Shown here: positions 11,311 to 25,331 of the stretch, piece by piece
Position numbering within the stretch: the first letter of the stretch is position 1
How the letters are laid out: every line of letters begins with the position of its first letter
Assembly (NCBI RefSeq): GCF_019059575.1
Contig: NW_024881618.1
Location: 62,001 to 126,000, forward strand
Reading direction: 5' to 3'
Source: Amphibalanus amphitrite
Taxonomy: Eukaryota; Arthropoda; Thecostraca; Balanomorpha; Balanidae
Length of the DNA stretch: 64,000 nt
Made by a program: the position numbers and the translations under genes
The notes under the pieces: model-generated
Seen by the model: only the letters and a program-made list of their open reading frames with translations
What the model was told of the DNA's origin: nothing
Databases searched by the model: none

Positions 11311-11738
11311 TCTGACGTGATGCATTTTGCGTTCACTGAGGGTCTACTGTCTATGTGCGATATACATCACCTACGCTCGTCCTGCCGCAATGGTGCTTTG
11401 TAAATAGTAAGCCTTGTATATTTACACATCCCGTGCTTACACAAAAGAAAACTGACATCAGTTTATTCAGTATAGAAAAAAAAAAACATATAATCGCTGT
11501 TTGCTCCATCGTCAGCAAAATCCACTCCTCGGCTGTTCTCGAACTCTGGTTAGACTGTACCGCAACGCAAAGGTGCATTGCGGAACAGCCTACCCAGCTA
11601 GAGTTTAGAGACCATGATGAACGGCGTTTGCCGTGCACACTGGGCCAGCGGCCCGGAAAAGCGCTAGAAATTATTTATTATTGAATTGTTGATCTCAGTG
11701 ACAAGCAAACATGCTAAAAAAGAAGTGCGGCTGCTTAA

Positions 11739-13400
11739 CCCTCGCCGGGCCTATTGTCGGACCCCCCCCCCCTCGGCAGGACGAGGGGGGGGGGGTTGGT
11801 ACGACCCCTTTTCGTCGTTTCGCCCCTAATGGAGCTAGAGCCTCGCGGAAAAAACAAGCGTGTGCGCCGTTGTAAGACGGAACGATTGATACCCGATTTT
11901 AAGGTCCCAGGTCAACTGGTAACCTCTGAGGTCAAGTCAAAAAGCCCGAGGTAGGGTTTGGTTTTTGGCAAATAATTTCGCAAAAAATGGCCGCAGAGCA
12001 GCGATTTTGGCACCGTCGTGTTCGCCTGGCTCAGGCGCGTCGAATGATATGCTTTTTGTTCGGGTGAGGTCAACTTAACCCTCGCCCGTAAACGGCGATC
12101 TGCCACCTTCGCCCATGCAGGGGGGGGGGGGGGTTGGTGCGACCCCCCCTTGGCGTTTGAAAACGGAGCGTCGTAGAGCTTAGCGGAAAAGACCAACGGA
12201 TTGCTCTTGCCGAGATCTCGCGATTGGTGGTATATTTTTTGGTCCTAGGTCAACATTTGACCTACTTTTGACCGGTCAAAGGTCAAATTTTCGGAAAAAA
12301 TAGACTTTTTTAACTTTCCGCGGCGATTGCGGCAAAACGGTAGGAGATATCGACTTGAAACCTTCACTATCGTGTTCCTTGATCAATTCTCTATCGTTTG
12401 GTATGTATTTCGTTTCCCTAGCTCTAAAAATGGCGCGTTGGGAGCGCCGGAAGTCGGCAAGGTCACAGTCGGCGGCAGAAATTCGAAAAATCAAAATTTA
12501 AATTTTTGAAATCTGATTGTATTTTTGGATTTGGAAGGTCCATTTGCTCCCTATAGAAGCTAATATTGCTGCATATTCCCATTGAGGTGACAAGAATTAG
12601 CAAAATAGTGGTTCGGGCGCTTTTCAAAAATAGTACCGGACGCTGTTCCTCTTGTGACGTCATAGCTCCGTGACCTGACCTGACCCGGTCAAGTTTCTTA
12701 TACCATATGATAGCCAATACTTGCCCCAACATGCATGGGAAGTTTCATCACGATCCATCAACCGATGTCCGTACCACCGGCAGGAAACCTCGGGCGTTGG
12801 CACTCAGTTTGTGAAAATCCGGCCGGAGGCTGTTCCCTTTGTGACGTCATAACTCCGTGACCTGACATGACCCGGTCAAATTTTTTTATCAAAAGATGCG
12901 CAAGGTTTGCCCCATAAGGTAGCTAAAATTTGGCGGCGCTGCGCGCCACCGTTTTTGCACTATTTCCGAAAAACCTCAGGGGGGGGGGTTGCACCAACCC
13001 CCCCCCCCCTACATGGGCGAGGGTTAAGGTGTTGACCTCGAGTCAAGGTCAGGTCAGAGCCCATCAGGCCACGAACTTATCGAAGGAGGTCGTATCGCAT
13101 ATCATTCGATTCGGGAGGTCTTCCCGAGTCCATTGGTGGCTTTCCCGAGTCGCTGGCTCAATTTGATTACGAGTTATTGACGAGAAACCCCTATGACCCT
13201 AGTGACGTCATAAATGACGTCACGGAAGGTCAAAAATGCAAAAGTAAAGCATCGGATCTTGTAAGGAGTGCATGAAATCACGATTCCGTGTGCTTGAGAT
13301 AGTTTGAGATCATTCCATGCGCAAAAACAACAGTTTTCTTATTTCCCCATTTACTTTTAATGGTGAGGTCACGTGACCTCGAAGAGTAGCAGGCATTGGC
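11739..13400. mobile_element. TTAA-type poly-G repeat, left end defined, right end unclear
   Basis: Starts at TTAA (11735-11738) followed by CCCTCGCCGGGCC and a C-run/G-run pair with a GGTTGGTACGACC loop. After this comes AGGTCA-rich sequence that matches, in inverse orientation, 52370-52990. It is interrupted by the complete element at 12079-13023. Homology to the 52 kb copy continues to about 13380. I could not place the right end. Confidence 0.55.
12079..13023. mobile_element. TTAA-bounded non-coding element, copy A (945 bp)
   Basis: Flanked by TTAA on both sides (12075-12078 and 13024-13027), with inverted ends CCCTCGCCC...GGGCGAGGG. Just inside each end is a long G run, a GTTGGTGCGAC-like loop and a C run. 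The TTAA duplication and CCC start fit piggyBac-type transposition. There is no transposase, and all frames are short. It contains CRE-like TGACGTCA boxes and many AGGTCA/TGACCT words. Copy B at 13677 is nearly identical. Confidence 0.85.
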
Positions 13401-13676
13401 AAAAACTGCGAGTATGGCATGACAGATAGATGATTAGTGGTTTGTATGGCACGGCCATTTTTAGCGGCTCGAAATAACATTTCTCAAAAAGTCTAACTAA
13501 AGAGCAAGTTGTTGTTGATTGTCACTGACTTGTGTTTGGGGGTTAGTACTGACTGAATTATTGACTTTGGCCAAAAAATTTTGACAGCATTGTGTGCGTT
13601 GATCAATTCTGAGCTCAGGGACATATATTTTATTCAGATTATAAGCATTCGTTTTTCATAAATTTAAGCGCTTTAA

Positions 13677-14618
13677 CCCTCGCCCGTAAACGGCGATCTG
13701 CCACCTTCGCCCATGCAGGGGGGGGTTGGTGCGACCCCCCCCTTGGCGTTTGAAAACGGAGCGTCGTATAGCTTAGCGGAAAAGACCAACGGATTGCTCT
13801 CGCCGAGATCTCGCGATTGGTGGTATATTTTTTGATCCTAGGTCAACATTTGACCTACTTTTGACCGGTCAAAGGTCAAATTTTCGGAAAAATAGACTTT
13901 TTTTCAACTTTCGGCGGCGATTGCGGCAAAACGGTGGGAGATATCGACTTGAAACCTTCACTATCGTGTTCCTTGATCAATTCTCTATCGTTTGGTATGT
14001 ATTTCGTTTCCCTAGCTCTAAAAATGGCGCGTTGGGAGCGCCGGAAGTCGGCAAGGTCACAGTCGGCGGCAGAAATTCGAAAAATCAAAATTTAAATTTT
14101 TGAAATCTGATTGTATTTTTGGATTTGGGAGGTCCATTTGCTCCCTATAGAAGCTAATATTGCTGCATATTCCCATTGAGGTGACAAGAATTAGCAAAAT
14201 AGTGGTTCGGGCGCTTTTCAAAAATAGTACCGGACGCTGTTCCTCTTGTGACGTCATAGCTCCGTGACCTGACCTGACCCGGTCAAGTTTCTTATACCAT
14301 ATGATAGCTAATACTTGCCCCAACATGCATGGGAAGTTTCATCACGATCCATCAACCGATCTCCGTACCACCGGCAGGAAACCTCGGGCGTTGGCACTCA
14401 GTTTGTGAAAATCCGGCCGGAGGCTGTTCCCTTTGTGACGTCATAACTCCGTGACCTGACATGACCCGGTCAAATTTTTTTTTATCAAAAGATGCGCAAC
14501 GTTTGCCCCATAAGGTACCCAAAATTTGGCGGCGCTGCGCGCCGCCGTTTTTGCACTATTTCCGAAAAACCTCAGGGGGGGGGGTTGCACCAACCCCCCC
14601 CCCCTACATGGGCGAGGG
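13677..14618. mobile_element. TTAA-bounded non-coding element, copy B (942 bp)
   Basis: Same structure and orientation as copy A, with TTAA at 13673-13676 and 14619-14622. It differs from copy A mainly in run lengths and a few substitutions. It lies only 650 bases from copy A. It is flanked by diverged direct repeats (about 13385-13500 and 14697-14815) of older repeat sequence. Confidence 0.85.
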
Positions 14619-15439
14619 TTAAAGAGCGCCGGGCCGTCAGTAGAGCGGCGAGGTGACAATTGCCCCTACATCATGTGGTTTACTGGCGCATATCTCGAAA
14701 AGTAGCAGGGAAAAGCAGCAAAGCACCTATATGAAACGAAAGATGAGTAATCAGAGGCTAGTATAAGATGTTCATTTTCAGCCGCTCGAAATAACGTTTT
14801 TATAAAAGTCTATTTAAAAATTTAGATATGATTTTTATTTAGGTCTTGCAGCTGCTTGCAAAAAGCTAGCTTATCTGGCAGAAAAGCGATGCAATATGTA
14901 AGAATGTTGCTGGCACTGTGAACAACAGTGCCCTGAACTAGTCTGACAGAAAATTTCGTTCAAAACGACGATTGGCCAACTAACAAATTACCACTAGAGA
15001 TCATCATTAGAATCGGTAAATGTAGTGGCCACTGGAGAGTCTAAATTGTCTTGTGTTTGGTGACAACTGACGACCTGAATTTTGACCTTAGGGGAAAACT
15101 GGCATCGGAACCGTATTCTTCGGTCAATTTGGGATTTAATGATACATATTTTGTTAATATTGCGGACAGTCAGTTTGGAGGAATTTCTAGCGCTTTTCCG
15201 GGCTGCCGGCCTACAGTGCCGTGGAAAGGAAAACGTTATCGTCAGTCCTCATACAGGACGAATCTGTCCTCAGTGAGTGTGCACATATATACATATAGAT
15301 CCTTTATTAAGATTGAGGGTAATGCTTGGGGGATAGCAGTGAGAGTATTTCTTATACTCTCACTGCTACGCCTAACCCGTTCTTTGTAGGTCTCCCATCT
15401 GCGCTGTTGGGTCATCCCTATGTGGAAAGCGGTTTCCAT

Positions 15440-15772
<333 letters not shown>

Positions 15773-17627
15773 TTCCCTTCAAACTTCAATACAAATGATT
15801 GATGGGCAGTGGGTATTTGAATTAGATTCTAGATGTTCATTTAATGGTGGTTGAATGGTAAAATTCCATCCAGTTTCAAGCTGCAAACATGAATATTGCA
15901 CAGATGCATTGATGTTATAGCCTGCAAAATATTGTCGTGAAATCAAAGCAATTCCAGGATGGTGCTCTGTTAGCAGAGCAGTGTGGCCTTTTACCAGATC
16001 CACAACTGGTAGTACTATGTCCCCACCGCTCAGAGAGCGTGATTCTCTCTCAGACGGCGCCGAATTTAGAATCTCTAGCTCCCAAAGGGGTCATCTACAA
16101 ACCGGTGGTGCCTCAGCGCACCACGGCACTGGTCCGTCGTTCGGCGCTGTAGGCCCGTCGTACGGCGCTGGCGGTTTCTTGCTGGCCCGGCACGCAGCGG
16201 TCTGTCGTCCAAACACACCGGTCCGTCGTATAGTGCTGACTGTCCGTTTTAGGGCATGCAGCGGACGGTCCGTCAAGCAGCACCGGTTGCTGACTGTCCT
16301 GTGTCCACCGCACGTTGCTGGCAATCCGTCTTGCGGCGCTGACGGTCGCGATTCCATGTGCAGTGGTCCCTAGTATAACGCACAATAGCAGGTCGTGGTC
16401 CGGTGCGCATTGGTCAGCCGCGGAACGTGGAGCGACCCGTCTCACGGCAGTGCAGCGGTCGCCGGCTCCCACGGGCGCCCTTGCAGGCCTGCACAGGTGT
16501 CGGCCGGCCGCTGGTGCCCACGGGACACCTCTGCCGAGCGCCGGCCGCCGGCCAGCGGCCCCAAATGGGACCAGTCGGCCGGGTCGATAACCGTGCCGCT
16601 GTATTATTCAAACTGATCGGCCAAAACGGCGCGGATGCCGGCCAGAGGTATCCAGAGAGGGTTACTCTGGAGTGGGGTGACCAGCGGAGTGATCCGTAGT
16701 TGGGTCAGATGTGCGCCGAGACGCCGTACTACCGATCGGCAGTGGCGTCTCGTCACTCGAGGTATTGGCGAGGACGCCGGCGCCACCGTCAGCCTCGGCT
16801 ATACAGAGAGCGGTGCACCTGGCTCCTGTCGGTAACGCGGCGGCCGGCTGACAGACGGCCCGAAATATACCGGCCTGGAATGGAGCGGCCACTATCGCTC
16901 CTCTATACAGGCGCGCCGCGTCAATAGTGGCGCGGCACGGCGCCGCCGGCGGCGTTAGCGGCGGACGTGCGGCCGGACCGGGGAATAAGGCGGCCCGGGC
17001 GGACCGTCAGTGCCGTCCGATGAGGCCGCCAATGTCCGCCACTGACCTGGCGTGACCCCTGCACACAGAGTACCCCGCCCCTCTCAAATCGATGGCCGCG
17101 CGACGCGCGTGCAAACGGCCTCCAGCTGAGCAATTTCCGAAGGTCTTTGGCCGACAGGAATTCACTCGACTCCTTTTCTATCGCGAACGTCCCATAATAC
17201 ATGTGAGAGACTGGTCTTCATTTAGGTAAAAGGAAGGACCCTCTAAAGAGAAAAATGATCATGCAAGGATTACGGAGGGAAGCCGGGGTGGTTTTAAACG
17301 TTTGAACCCATCATGTCATGTAAGTAGTTCATGCTCATAGTCCAACAGGTCATTTGATGAGCACACGTTCGACTAAGTAGTTTTGGCTCAAATAACTAAT
17401 CAGCAAAGTCACAACTCGTCAATACCACGCTAAAGAAGGACGGAAAGAGGTGTAGCTATCTCGTATTGTTTACTTGTTAGCAACTAAGCGGAGAAAAAAT
17501 GTTCTTTTATGTAGTTGATTCGGCAAGAAATCGGGCATAATCACTGTAACGAGCGCAGAATTTTTTTCTCACAATATTTCGTGCCATAATGTAATTGGTA
17601 AGTACGAGCCGAAGCCATTGCACTTAC

Positions 17628-17715
17628 CAAGATCGACGGCGGCGGCGGGCGCGGCTGTGGCGATCAGCAGGGCCAGGGTCCACTGAGACCGCCACCCGGC
17701 GGCGGAGACCAGCAT
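17628..17715 (-). CDS. Ddr: discoidin domain receptor, exon 1 (signal peptide)
   Basis: First coding exon of a collagen-binding receptor tyrosine kinase of the DDR family. In animals these are single-pass plasma-membrane receptors with an N-terminal discoidin domain, a discoidin-like domain, a membrane segment and a cytoplasmic kinase. Here a signal peptide starts MLVSAAGWRSQWTLALLIA and ends APAAA, followed by VDLG. ATG at 17715 has A at -3 and is the first ATG; the longer open frame begins only with GTG. The donor is CTTG|GTAAGT at 17627, phase 1. The seven exons found give about 360 residues with four expected cysteines of the discoidin domain. The kinase half is outside the window. The family assignment is firm; orthology to a particular DDR is inferred. 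Confidence 0.88.
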
Positions 17716-20700
17716 GCTGTGGCCGTCACTGACAGCCGAGGGACTCGACAGGGCCACTCGGCGGCGGTGACCGCGCGGCGTCAGTCATCACAGGCGGCTG
17801 CAGCACGGCAGCGACTGACCGGTCCCGGCGGCAGCACGGCAGCGGCTGACCGGTCCCGGCAGCGGCAGCGGCTGACCGGTCCCGGCGGCGGCACGGCAGA
17901 GCTCGCCTGGAAACGGACCGGGGCGGGGGGTTAGAGGCGTGACTGAGTGACATTATAGCGCGGTCTGTGTGAATGGCGAAGATTGGTAGATAATAATTAG
18001 CGGATTGTGTGCAATGACGAAACATTTTAATGCACACTTAGAATGTCTAAGTTTTTGAGGTCATCATTTGATCTATACATAATAGAGTTATCACTCAGGT
18101 GCATGTTTTATTTCTAAACCAGAGGTTTCGGCACTGTCACGCTACATATTAGTTGAAAAGCAATTTGCGTCCATATGCTGGGTCAGGAGTCTCTCATTTT
18201 ATGTAACGAGGGCATCGTTTGAAGGCTATTGCCAATATTACTTCGAAATATCAGTTGAACTCTCTAGTCACGACACGGTTCAATACAAACCGTTTTCATG
18301 AATTCAATAACAGTATGAGTATTCGAACCCCCTTGATAGCAATAGCTCTCATTGCCAATGACGATTTTAGGAATTTTGCATACGAGTCTGGGTGTACCGA
18401 TGCATGAAATTCTGACTTTATCCCTACAGTCGTTTCCGTTCTCTGAATGACGGACTCGGACTACGGGCGATGCTGACCGGCCGGGGTCAGTGTGTTCCCT
18501 TGTCGGGACTCAACTCGAGCGGGTAAATGCATCATCCATCGTTGCGTACAAATCTTCCAAAGGATGGGTGAATGCGTAGGTGTCTTTATTTCATATGGGT
18601 GAGTGCGCGCAAACTTTCTTTTGCGTCAGTCGTCTGAAACAATATGTAGTTATTACCACCCCAGAGCGTCGTAATTACCTTTCCCTGCTGCCCCGTGTCA
18701 CCATTACAACCAAACCTGCCACCATGCCGTAACCGTATAGGGAAGTGACGCCATTACCACTCACCAGCTGGTTGTCACAATTCCGTACACTCCTACCGTG
18801 TCACAGAACTCTGTCCCCGCCGCGGGCAATTGTCACCATTCCGTCACCTGTGGCACCGTGTCACCATTACCATCTGACCCCGTCACTAGCCCGTCCCCAC
18901 GGGAACGTGTCACCGTTCTGTCTCCACTGGGAAGTGTCACCTCCCCATCCCTCGGGCACGTGTCACCGCTCCATCCCCATGGGCACGTGACACCGCTCCG
19001 TCCCCCCGGGCACGTGTTGCTCCCGGTCGTCTCGTAACGCGCGGTCTCCTGCGCCGGCACTTCCTTCGTCGCTGCGTCGTGTTGTGATATAATTACCGGC
19101 GACAGAGGCGGCCGTGCGGCGCGCCGACTAACGCGATTAACCTGGACTCACACCAGTGAGAGCAATTCGGCCGCCGGATAACAAGGTTGGCCGTGTCCAC
19201 GCAATTCCCGGCTCTTGGTCTCAGCCCGCGGGGCGGCCGGCCGGTGGCGACAGCGGCGGCTCCAGCCGGTGGCGACAGCGGCGGCGGCTCCGGTTTCCGG
19301 CGCCGGGCCCGCAGCGGGGTGCTTTGATCGGCACCGCTCAGGCGCCCGGCGTCTTTGTGGCCGCCGAAAGGCTGACCGCGCCAGGTCGATTTTAATTCCG
19401 GCGTGGGCGCGCGGCCCGGCCGGCCGGCCTTCGTCGGCGGGCCGGCCCGACTGACGCTCTAATGCACCATCGATTCGGCACGCGGGCCCATATTTCGACC
19501 TCCACGCCGACAGCAGGGCCGACTGGCAGGTGCTGGGCCAGGTGGGACGAACCCGCCCGCCGAGGATACTTCTGAGCAGCCGAGGAACTCTAGATGGGGT
19601 GCTGGTATAATTCCTGGTCCGATCGGCTCGAGGCAAGGTATGCTGGCACAGTCTTTGTGGCCTGTGGGACCCAGTCAGCACAAGCCACGGTGCCAGGACA
19701 GTCCCAATACACCTGTTAGGACCAATCGCCAAGGGAAATTGCTGTCAATATGGTTCAAAGTCTGGAAATCGTGTGCAGCTTTCATAGACATTCATTCAAT
19801 GACATTCATTTAAGACATTCATTTTTGATATTTCACTATCAGCTATGCTTGCGATCCAATTCCGAAACATTTTGTCTGGTTTATTTTTACATGTTTTGCA
19901 TCTGGTACCAATCTGTGTCGAGGCGTGGTCACTGAATGTTTTGCGAGAGAGGAAAAAGTACACCAATCTAGGTCGGAGGTCAGCCGTCCTGGAACGACCG
20001 ACATTGCCACCGCCACGCCCGCTGGCCTCCCAGAGCTGGCGGCGCGGCGGCCTCCGCGCGTCGCGCCACCCTGGTCCGTGTTGTGCGGCACAGCATATGG
20101 GCACGGCGCCTACACTGGCGCCATCTGTTGGTGGCGGTATAAGCTGACGCTCTGCTGAGCCCTCGCATCGTTCATCTATCAGTAAAGCAGTGACGTAGCT
20201 GATCACAGTGATCAGGGATTAATGTGGTCAGTCGGTCCCGTACGCGTACACAAGTAACAAAATCATGGCTGAGAAAGTCATCCACCACGGAAATTGTTGC
20301 CGTTTCTAAAAGAAACAAGCAAAACATTAACTCAATTTCTAAGGAAGACGTCTACCTATTTCTCGATAAACACGAGATAATGAAGAAGGTCCGCAGAAGA
20401 CAAAACGAGCGAGCAGCCAGTCTTGCCCAACCCACCCGAGCGAGCCGCCTTCCCTGAAGCCATCATATAGCCGGAGCAGCGGCAGCAGCTGCCGGCCGGC
20501 GTCCGGCGCGCGGCCCAGATGACCGACCTGTTCCGGTCGTGACGTCATCGTTGGCCGGGCTAATTACCAGATCAGGCTAATGCCGGCGGCATCCAGCGAT
20601 TTAATTTCGGCCCGGCCTTATTAAATCCCGTACAATGGATCATAGGCGATGGCGGCGGGCCAGCACGCGGGAAATTGGGTGCCGGCGCCGGCCGCCACCG

Positions 20701-23700
20701 CGGAGAAGTCGAGAGCAAAACTGAGACGGTGTTCTTGGCGAAAACTCCGCGACAGTGCCGGGTTTGGTTTAAGAGAGCGGTCGGGGTGGACAAGAAATAT
20801 ACTGTGACCATTCTAAGAGCCTGGCGTGACCGGCTTGTCATCGAGCTCGAGGACCCGTCCCCTCTCTCTCCCGCCGACGTCTTTGACGCGCTCTCGCCCG
20901 AGTCAGGTCGGCGTCTGACTTCAAAGGCGGCCGTGTCACTTGTCAGAGTGGCTCTTGAGGCGAGAAGCTTGGTTTGTGCCCTGTCGTTGGTCTGAGCTGA
21001 ACTCGGCCGGGTTACGGCCGCCGTCGAACTCTCGTTCCACTCGGAACGGGGGTAGGTCGCAGAGGTGGTGGAGCTCGCCCGACTCTTGACGCGCCGCCGG
21101 CCGGCCGGATCACAATATCGCCCGGCCACCAGTGTTGTTGAGAACTTCATCTGGTCTCGGCTGTTCGGCATAAACTGGCAGCGGGGCGGTATATGAGCCC
21201 GGCCGCAGTCAGCTGACCGATCTGCCGCCGCCGGCCCGTTTGATGGCGACCAATATTCACCGCACCGATCCGTCCCGGCAGTCAGAGTGAACAGATTGCA
21301 TGCAGCGCCGTGTCATCGACTGAAATTCACAAAGTTGACAGAATTTTGTGGCTGTTGAACGCTGAAAACCACTTCCAAAAAGAATGAGAATGCGTCATGC
21401 AGGACAGACTCAGAATTAAAGGCATCTGGAAATTGAGAAAGGTAGAAAGAAAAATAATAAAAATGTACATGGATGCTCCTCCTACATATGAAAGTGTTTA
21501 TATCAATTTGTGGCTTGGCAACCAAATAATAGCATCAGCATAATTACATTATCTGACGTTTAAGACATGATATAAAGTCGCTAACATCACCCAGCGCGAG
21601 TCACTGATCTATTTCTCTCCTCCTTACGTCACCCGCCGTATGCGATTGGCTCACTCTCCAGTCATTTACAGCCTGGACACTGTATTCCGCTCCGAGTCCC
21701 ACGTCAATAGGGCAGCTCGATCGCCGACATGACACAGCGACAGCAGCACATTCCCGCACTAGCTATTAGCAATTGTGCCCCGTGTAATGAGCTCGTCTCT
21801 CGTTAATTGCTCCGGGTGGCAGGCGACATTGTTGGTCCTGTGACCGACCAGGGAATGCAATCAATATGGCAATGAGATGGCGAGTGCATGGGCGTCGCGT
21901 AGAGTTCCTGCCGGAAAATGTGTGGGGTCAATGATGTCAGTCATTGTGTGTTCATTAATGTGATGTACCGCGACTCCTGTTTGGCTTAAGCGCACCTTAG
22001 ACAGTGAGCTTCCGCGGGCAAGCTTGTTTGCAATGTGTAGTCGTCTTTCGTGTCCGGGTCTCGAATAAAACAGCCCAGCCACATCAACGAGCGGGGTTCC
22101 AATTGATTTTCCCCGAGTGCTGCCGCCAGAATCCATAGCCGACCGGGGTCTTCCGTGCGCCAGGCCATTACTTGAGGCGACCGCTGACAAAAGACCGCCC
22201 AATATACCATCGGCAGTCTATATGGTGGTGACCTATGGCGGCGGCGGTCCCTGCCAGCGGGCGCCGGGGGTGACCGGGAACCCAGCCAGCGCCCGCCGGC
22301 CGGCGGACCGGGCGGCGACATTTTACGGTGGTGCCGGGCTATGATCCGCCACCAATTCAGGCATACCGGGGACGGCGATTGTCCGGCCCGGCCTGCACTG
22401 CGCCGCACACCAGGAGTGCTACAAGAGCTGATATGAAGCCACCCGCTCTGAAGTATGCTCATGTTCACGAGCCAGCGCTCAGTAAAGGCCAGCTTTCATC
22501 AGGCAACTACGTAGGGGCACGGATCAGAAGATATTGAAGTTCCAACGACATTTACTTTGGTTATCACAACGCTCAAGGAGCATAAACATGAATAAGCTGA
22601 GCGTAATTGCCATAGGTGATTTTTACATAGCAGAACTCCAAAATTTTGAAGCTGTCTATAGAATCTAAAGCGTATTTGTAATGCAATCCTTTACATGTGA
22701 GTGATTAAACGTACTGGACCGTATTTAGGCGAATTGTTGAACCGGGTGTCCACTTCATCGCTCAGCTGAGGACTTAACTCGGCAGGCGACTCGGTGACTC
22801 GGCTGGCGACTCAGTACTGGGGACTCTATGACTCGGCTGACGTCTTTGTGAGCCATGCATCTCTGCGCGTGATCTCATGACGCTCTGCGACTTCCATTCT
22901 GCATGTCAGCGGCCATTCGCTCACCCGTGCTGTCAAGGGCGCCTGCTTTTGACCCCGTTTGCCGGTGTGACCGTCCTGAGACTACAGCTCGTTCACTTGG
23001 GATAAAAGAAGCAAAATAGCTTGAACCCGAACCGTAAGTCCTTTTCCTTTTAGACCTGCCGTTATTCCTTTTCTGTTGGTACCGTATTTTCTTCTCTATC
23101 TCAAATTCCAACAACACGAGTTTGATAGACCACCATAAGAACATTGGTACATTATAGTGTGCTCAAAAGCATTAACATCGATCCTGAGTAAAGTGGCCTC
23201 AGTTCGGCAGTCAGGTGACGCTTCACTAGGAAGTGAGTGACGTCATATGATGACTGTGACGTCAGATCGAGGTCGGGTTGAGCGTTCGGCCGACAAAGCG
23301 TGGTCACACACGCCACGGGACCGACGGGTCTGACCCCGTCGGCCGCTTGAGGCACCGGTGAGGCCCGACTAATGTCACCAAGCCACGAGCGACTGACTCC
23401 GGCCTGACTGCAACGGCGTCACTGCACGGCACTTGGTGACTCCGGCAGACCACCGTCACCGGCACCGTCACTGGTGACGCTGACGTGCGTCATCAGTGAC
23501 GTCACGGACGCGACACTGTAAGCGGTGACACTGAGAGTCCCAGTTCAGGCCATCGCGAGAGTTGGGACCTGTTGGCCGTGACCGTGTCACCTCGACCTTT
23601 GTTTCCGGGACTCAACTTCGGCCGAAAACTCGCGAGTTGAAACTCAGGAATCTCTTCGGAGACGGCTGATTCTGGGAATATTGCACTGACAGGAATCGGC

Positions 23701-24959
23701 CAATTTCGATTACGTAAGAGCCATGAGTGTGAAGGAATGAAGTCAGCTATCGCAAGAATCTGAAAATGCTCAGGTCTAAACGTTTATTTTTTCTGTAGAG
23801 GAACTATAGGAAGCATCAAGCAGGCGCAACTCCAGAAATTAAAATTAGGAAAGAAGGCAACTTTGCTGGTGGTTCCGCATTCTGCATTAACATCAGCCGC
23901 CTGTAACTACGGCTCACGCTATAACGGCTTCTAGTCCCCATGCTGAAATTCAGACCACTTCAGCCGCCCCTCTAATTAACCAGCCCTCACAGCCCACACT
24001 AACGGCCAGTGCCTGGACAATGGGCAGTGTCTGGTCAGTGGTCAGCCCCTGGCCAGGTCCCGGCCGACCCGTAGGCAGGAGGGACCGTGCGTCTGTGACC
24101 GACAGGCCCACAATGCGGCGCAGGCGCTAATTGAGCACGTCACCCATGAATGACGGCCAGGAAATGGCTTGTTGTGATGCACGGGCCCGAGCGGGGTGCC
24201 GGGCCGCACGCTAGGGCCACCGCTGGTCACTAAGGCGCAGAACCCACTCACACAGACACCTGCAGACACACATACACACACAGACGAGCACGCGGACACG
24301 GGGTGCCAGGAAATGGTCGGTCGGTGTGCAGGAAATAGGCAGGTTACTGGCCAGCCGCCCGGTATTAGCGGATAGGACCCGGACACTGAGGGAACACTAC
24401 TCACGGGACAGGTGGGGCTATCAGCAAAAACGATAGCTGGAGGGCTGGAGTGGCGTAAATGGCACGCTGGGAAGTGATTTGATTACTTAGATGGGGTTCC
24501 ACCAATTTGTATGGGTTCGAAAAACAAGATCATGTTAGTGAAAACACGCAGGGATGACACAAAAAAAGAAACACCCGTCCCACACAAAACACATGAGAGC
24601 TCAACGAAATTCTGAGATCCGACAGAGACAATAACTTCCGAAAGCCAGCTTGCACGACACGTAATATGTGCAGCATGACCATTGGCCATGCTAACTTCGG
24701 GCATCAAATTTTACTGCCGTCAGATAATGGTAGCTACTGGTTTGCAACAACATTCAAGGTAGTGTTTTTCCATGTTTCAGCATAGCGTGAGGCTCATAAA
24801 TGATCATGATTAGGCTCATCGAAGCCAGTATGTTTTGTTCGATTCACCTCCAGAGAAAAGTGATGATTCTGAAACAATACAGTTTCAACATAATCACTAA
24901 GTGCCAATGTCAGATGAACCTCAAAATGAAACGCTAACTAAATAAGCTATTTGGCATTC
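17716..24959. other. upstream spacer, GC-rich blocks, no gene recognised
   Basis: Just upstream of Ddr exon 1, 17760-17940 has GC-rich GGTCCCGGCGGCAGC-type units and may be part of the promoter or 5' UTR; I see no TATA box I would defend. Other GC- and CpG-rich blocks lie at 19140-19560, 20440-21280 and 22080-22430, separated by plain AT-rich DNA. Several 60-200 codon open frames overlap on both strands in the GC-rich blocks without recognisable domains, for example 20572-21171 minus and 19148-19732 minus. I treat them as composition artefacts. Confidence 0.5.
18690..19040. repeat. imperfect GTCACC-rich minisatellite
   Basis: Degenerate units built on CGTGTCACCNNTCCNTCCCC recur between about 18690 and 19020 with a spacing of roughly 30 bases. 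There is no coding signal. Confidence 0.6.
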
Positions 24960-24989
24960 CCAGAATGTCAGTCCTCAATCAACTGACAA

Positions 24990-25212
24990 CTATCATGTGC
25001 TGCCTGTTCCGTGCTGTCCATCCCATTTCCTTTCCGTCTGTATCCTGTCCGTTCCGTGTCATTTCCGTTCCGTGTTTTATCCATTACGTGTCCTGTTCTC
25101 TCCGTGTGCTGTCCGTTCCGCGACCTGTCCGTCCCGTGTTTTGCCCGTACGTGTTCTGATTGTATGTATAGTGTCCTGTCCGTCTCGTGTCCTTTCCGTC
25201 CCCACTACTTTC
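24990..25212. repeat. imperfect TGTCCGTTCCGTG minisatellite
   Basis: Recurring words GTCCTGTCCGTTCCGTG and shortened forms, with units of about 10-20 bases. Serine/cysteine-rich frames across it are artefacts. Confidence 0.8.
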
Positions 25213-25331
25213 CGTCCCTGTAGCAGTAGAGGGACGCATGGCAGCTGATCCGCCACTGGTGTCAGGTCTGTCCGACCACGATGGATGATCCGCAGCGCTG
25301 AACCAGCCCTGAGCCCACCAGCCGCCTTTAA

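Noticed and set aside
17716..17757. Longer Ddr start at 17757
   Set aside because: The codon there is GTG, not ATG; the first ATG is 17715 and begins a good signal peptide.
19148..21171. Long overlapping frames in GC-rich spacer (minus 19148-19732 and 20572-21171)
   Set aside because: Frames are open on both strands because of composition; the products show no domain or conserved pattern.
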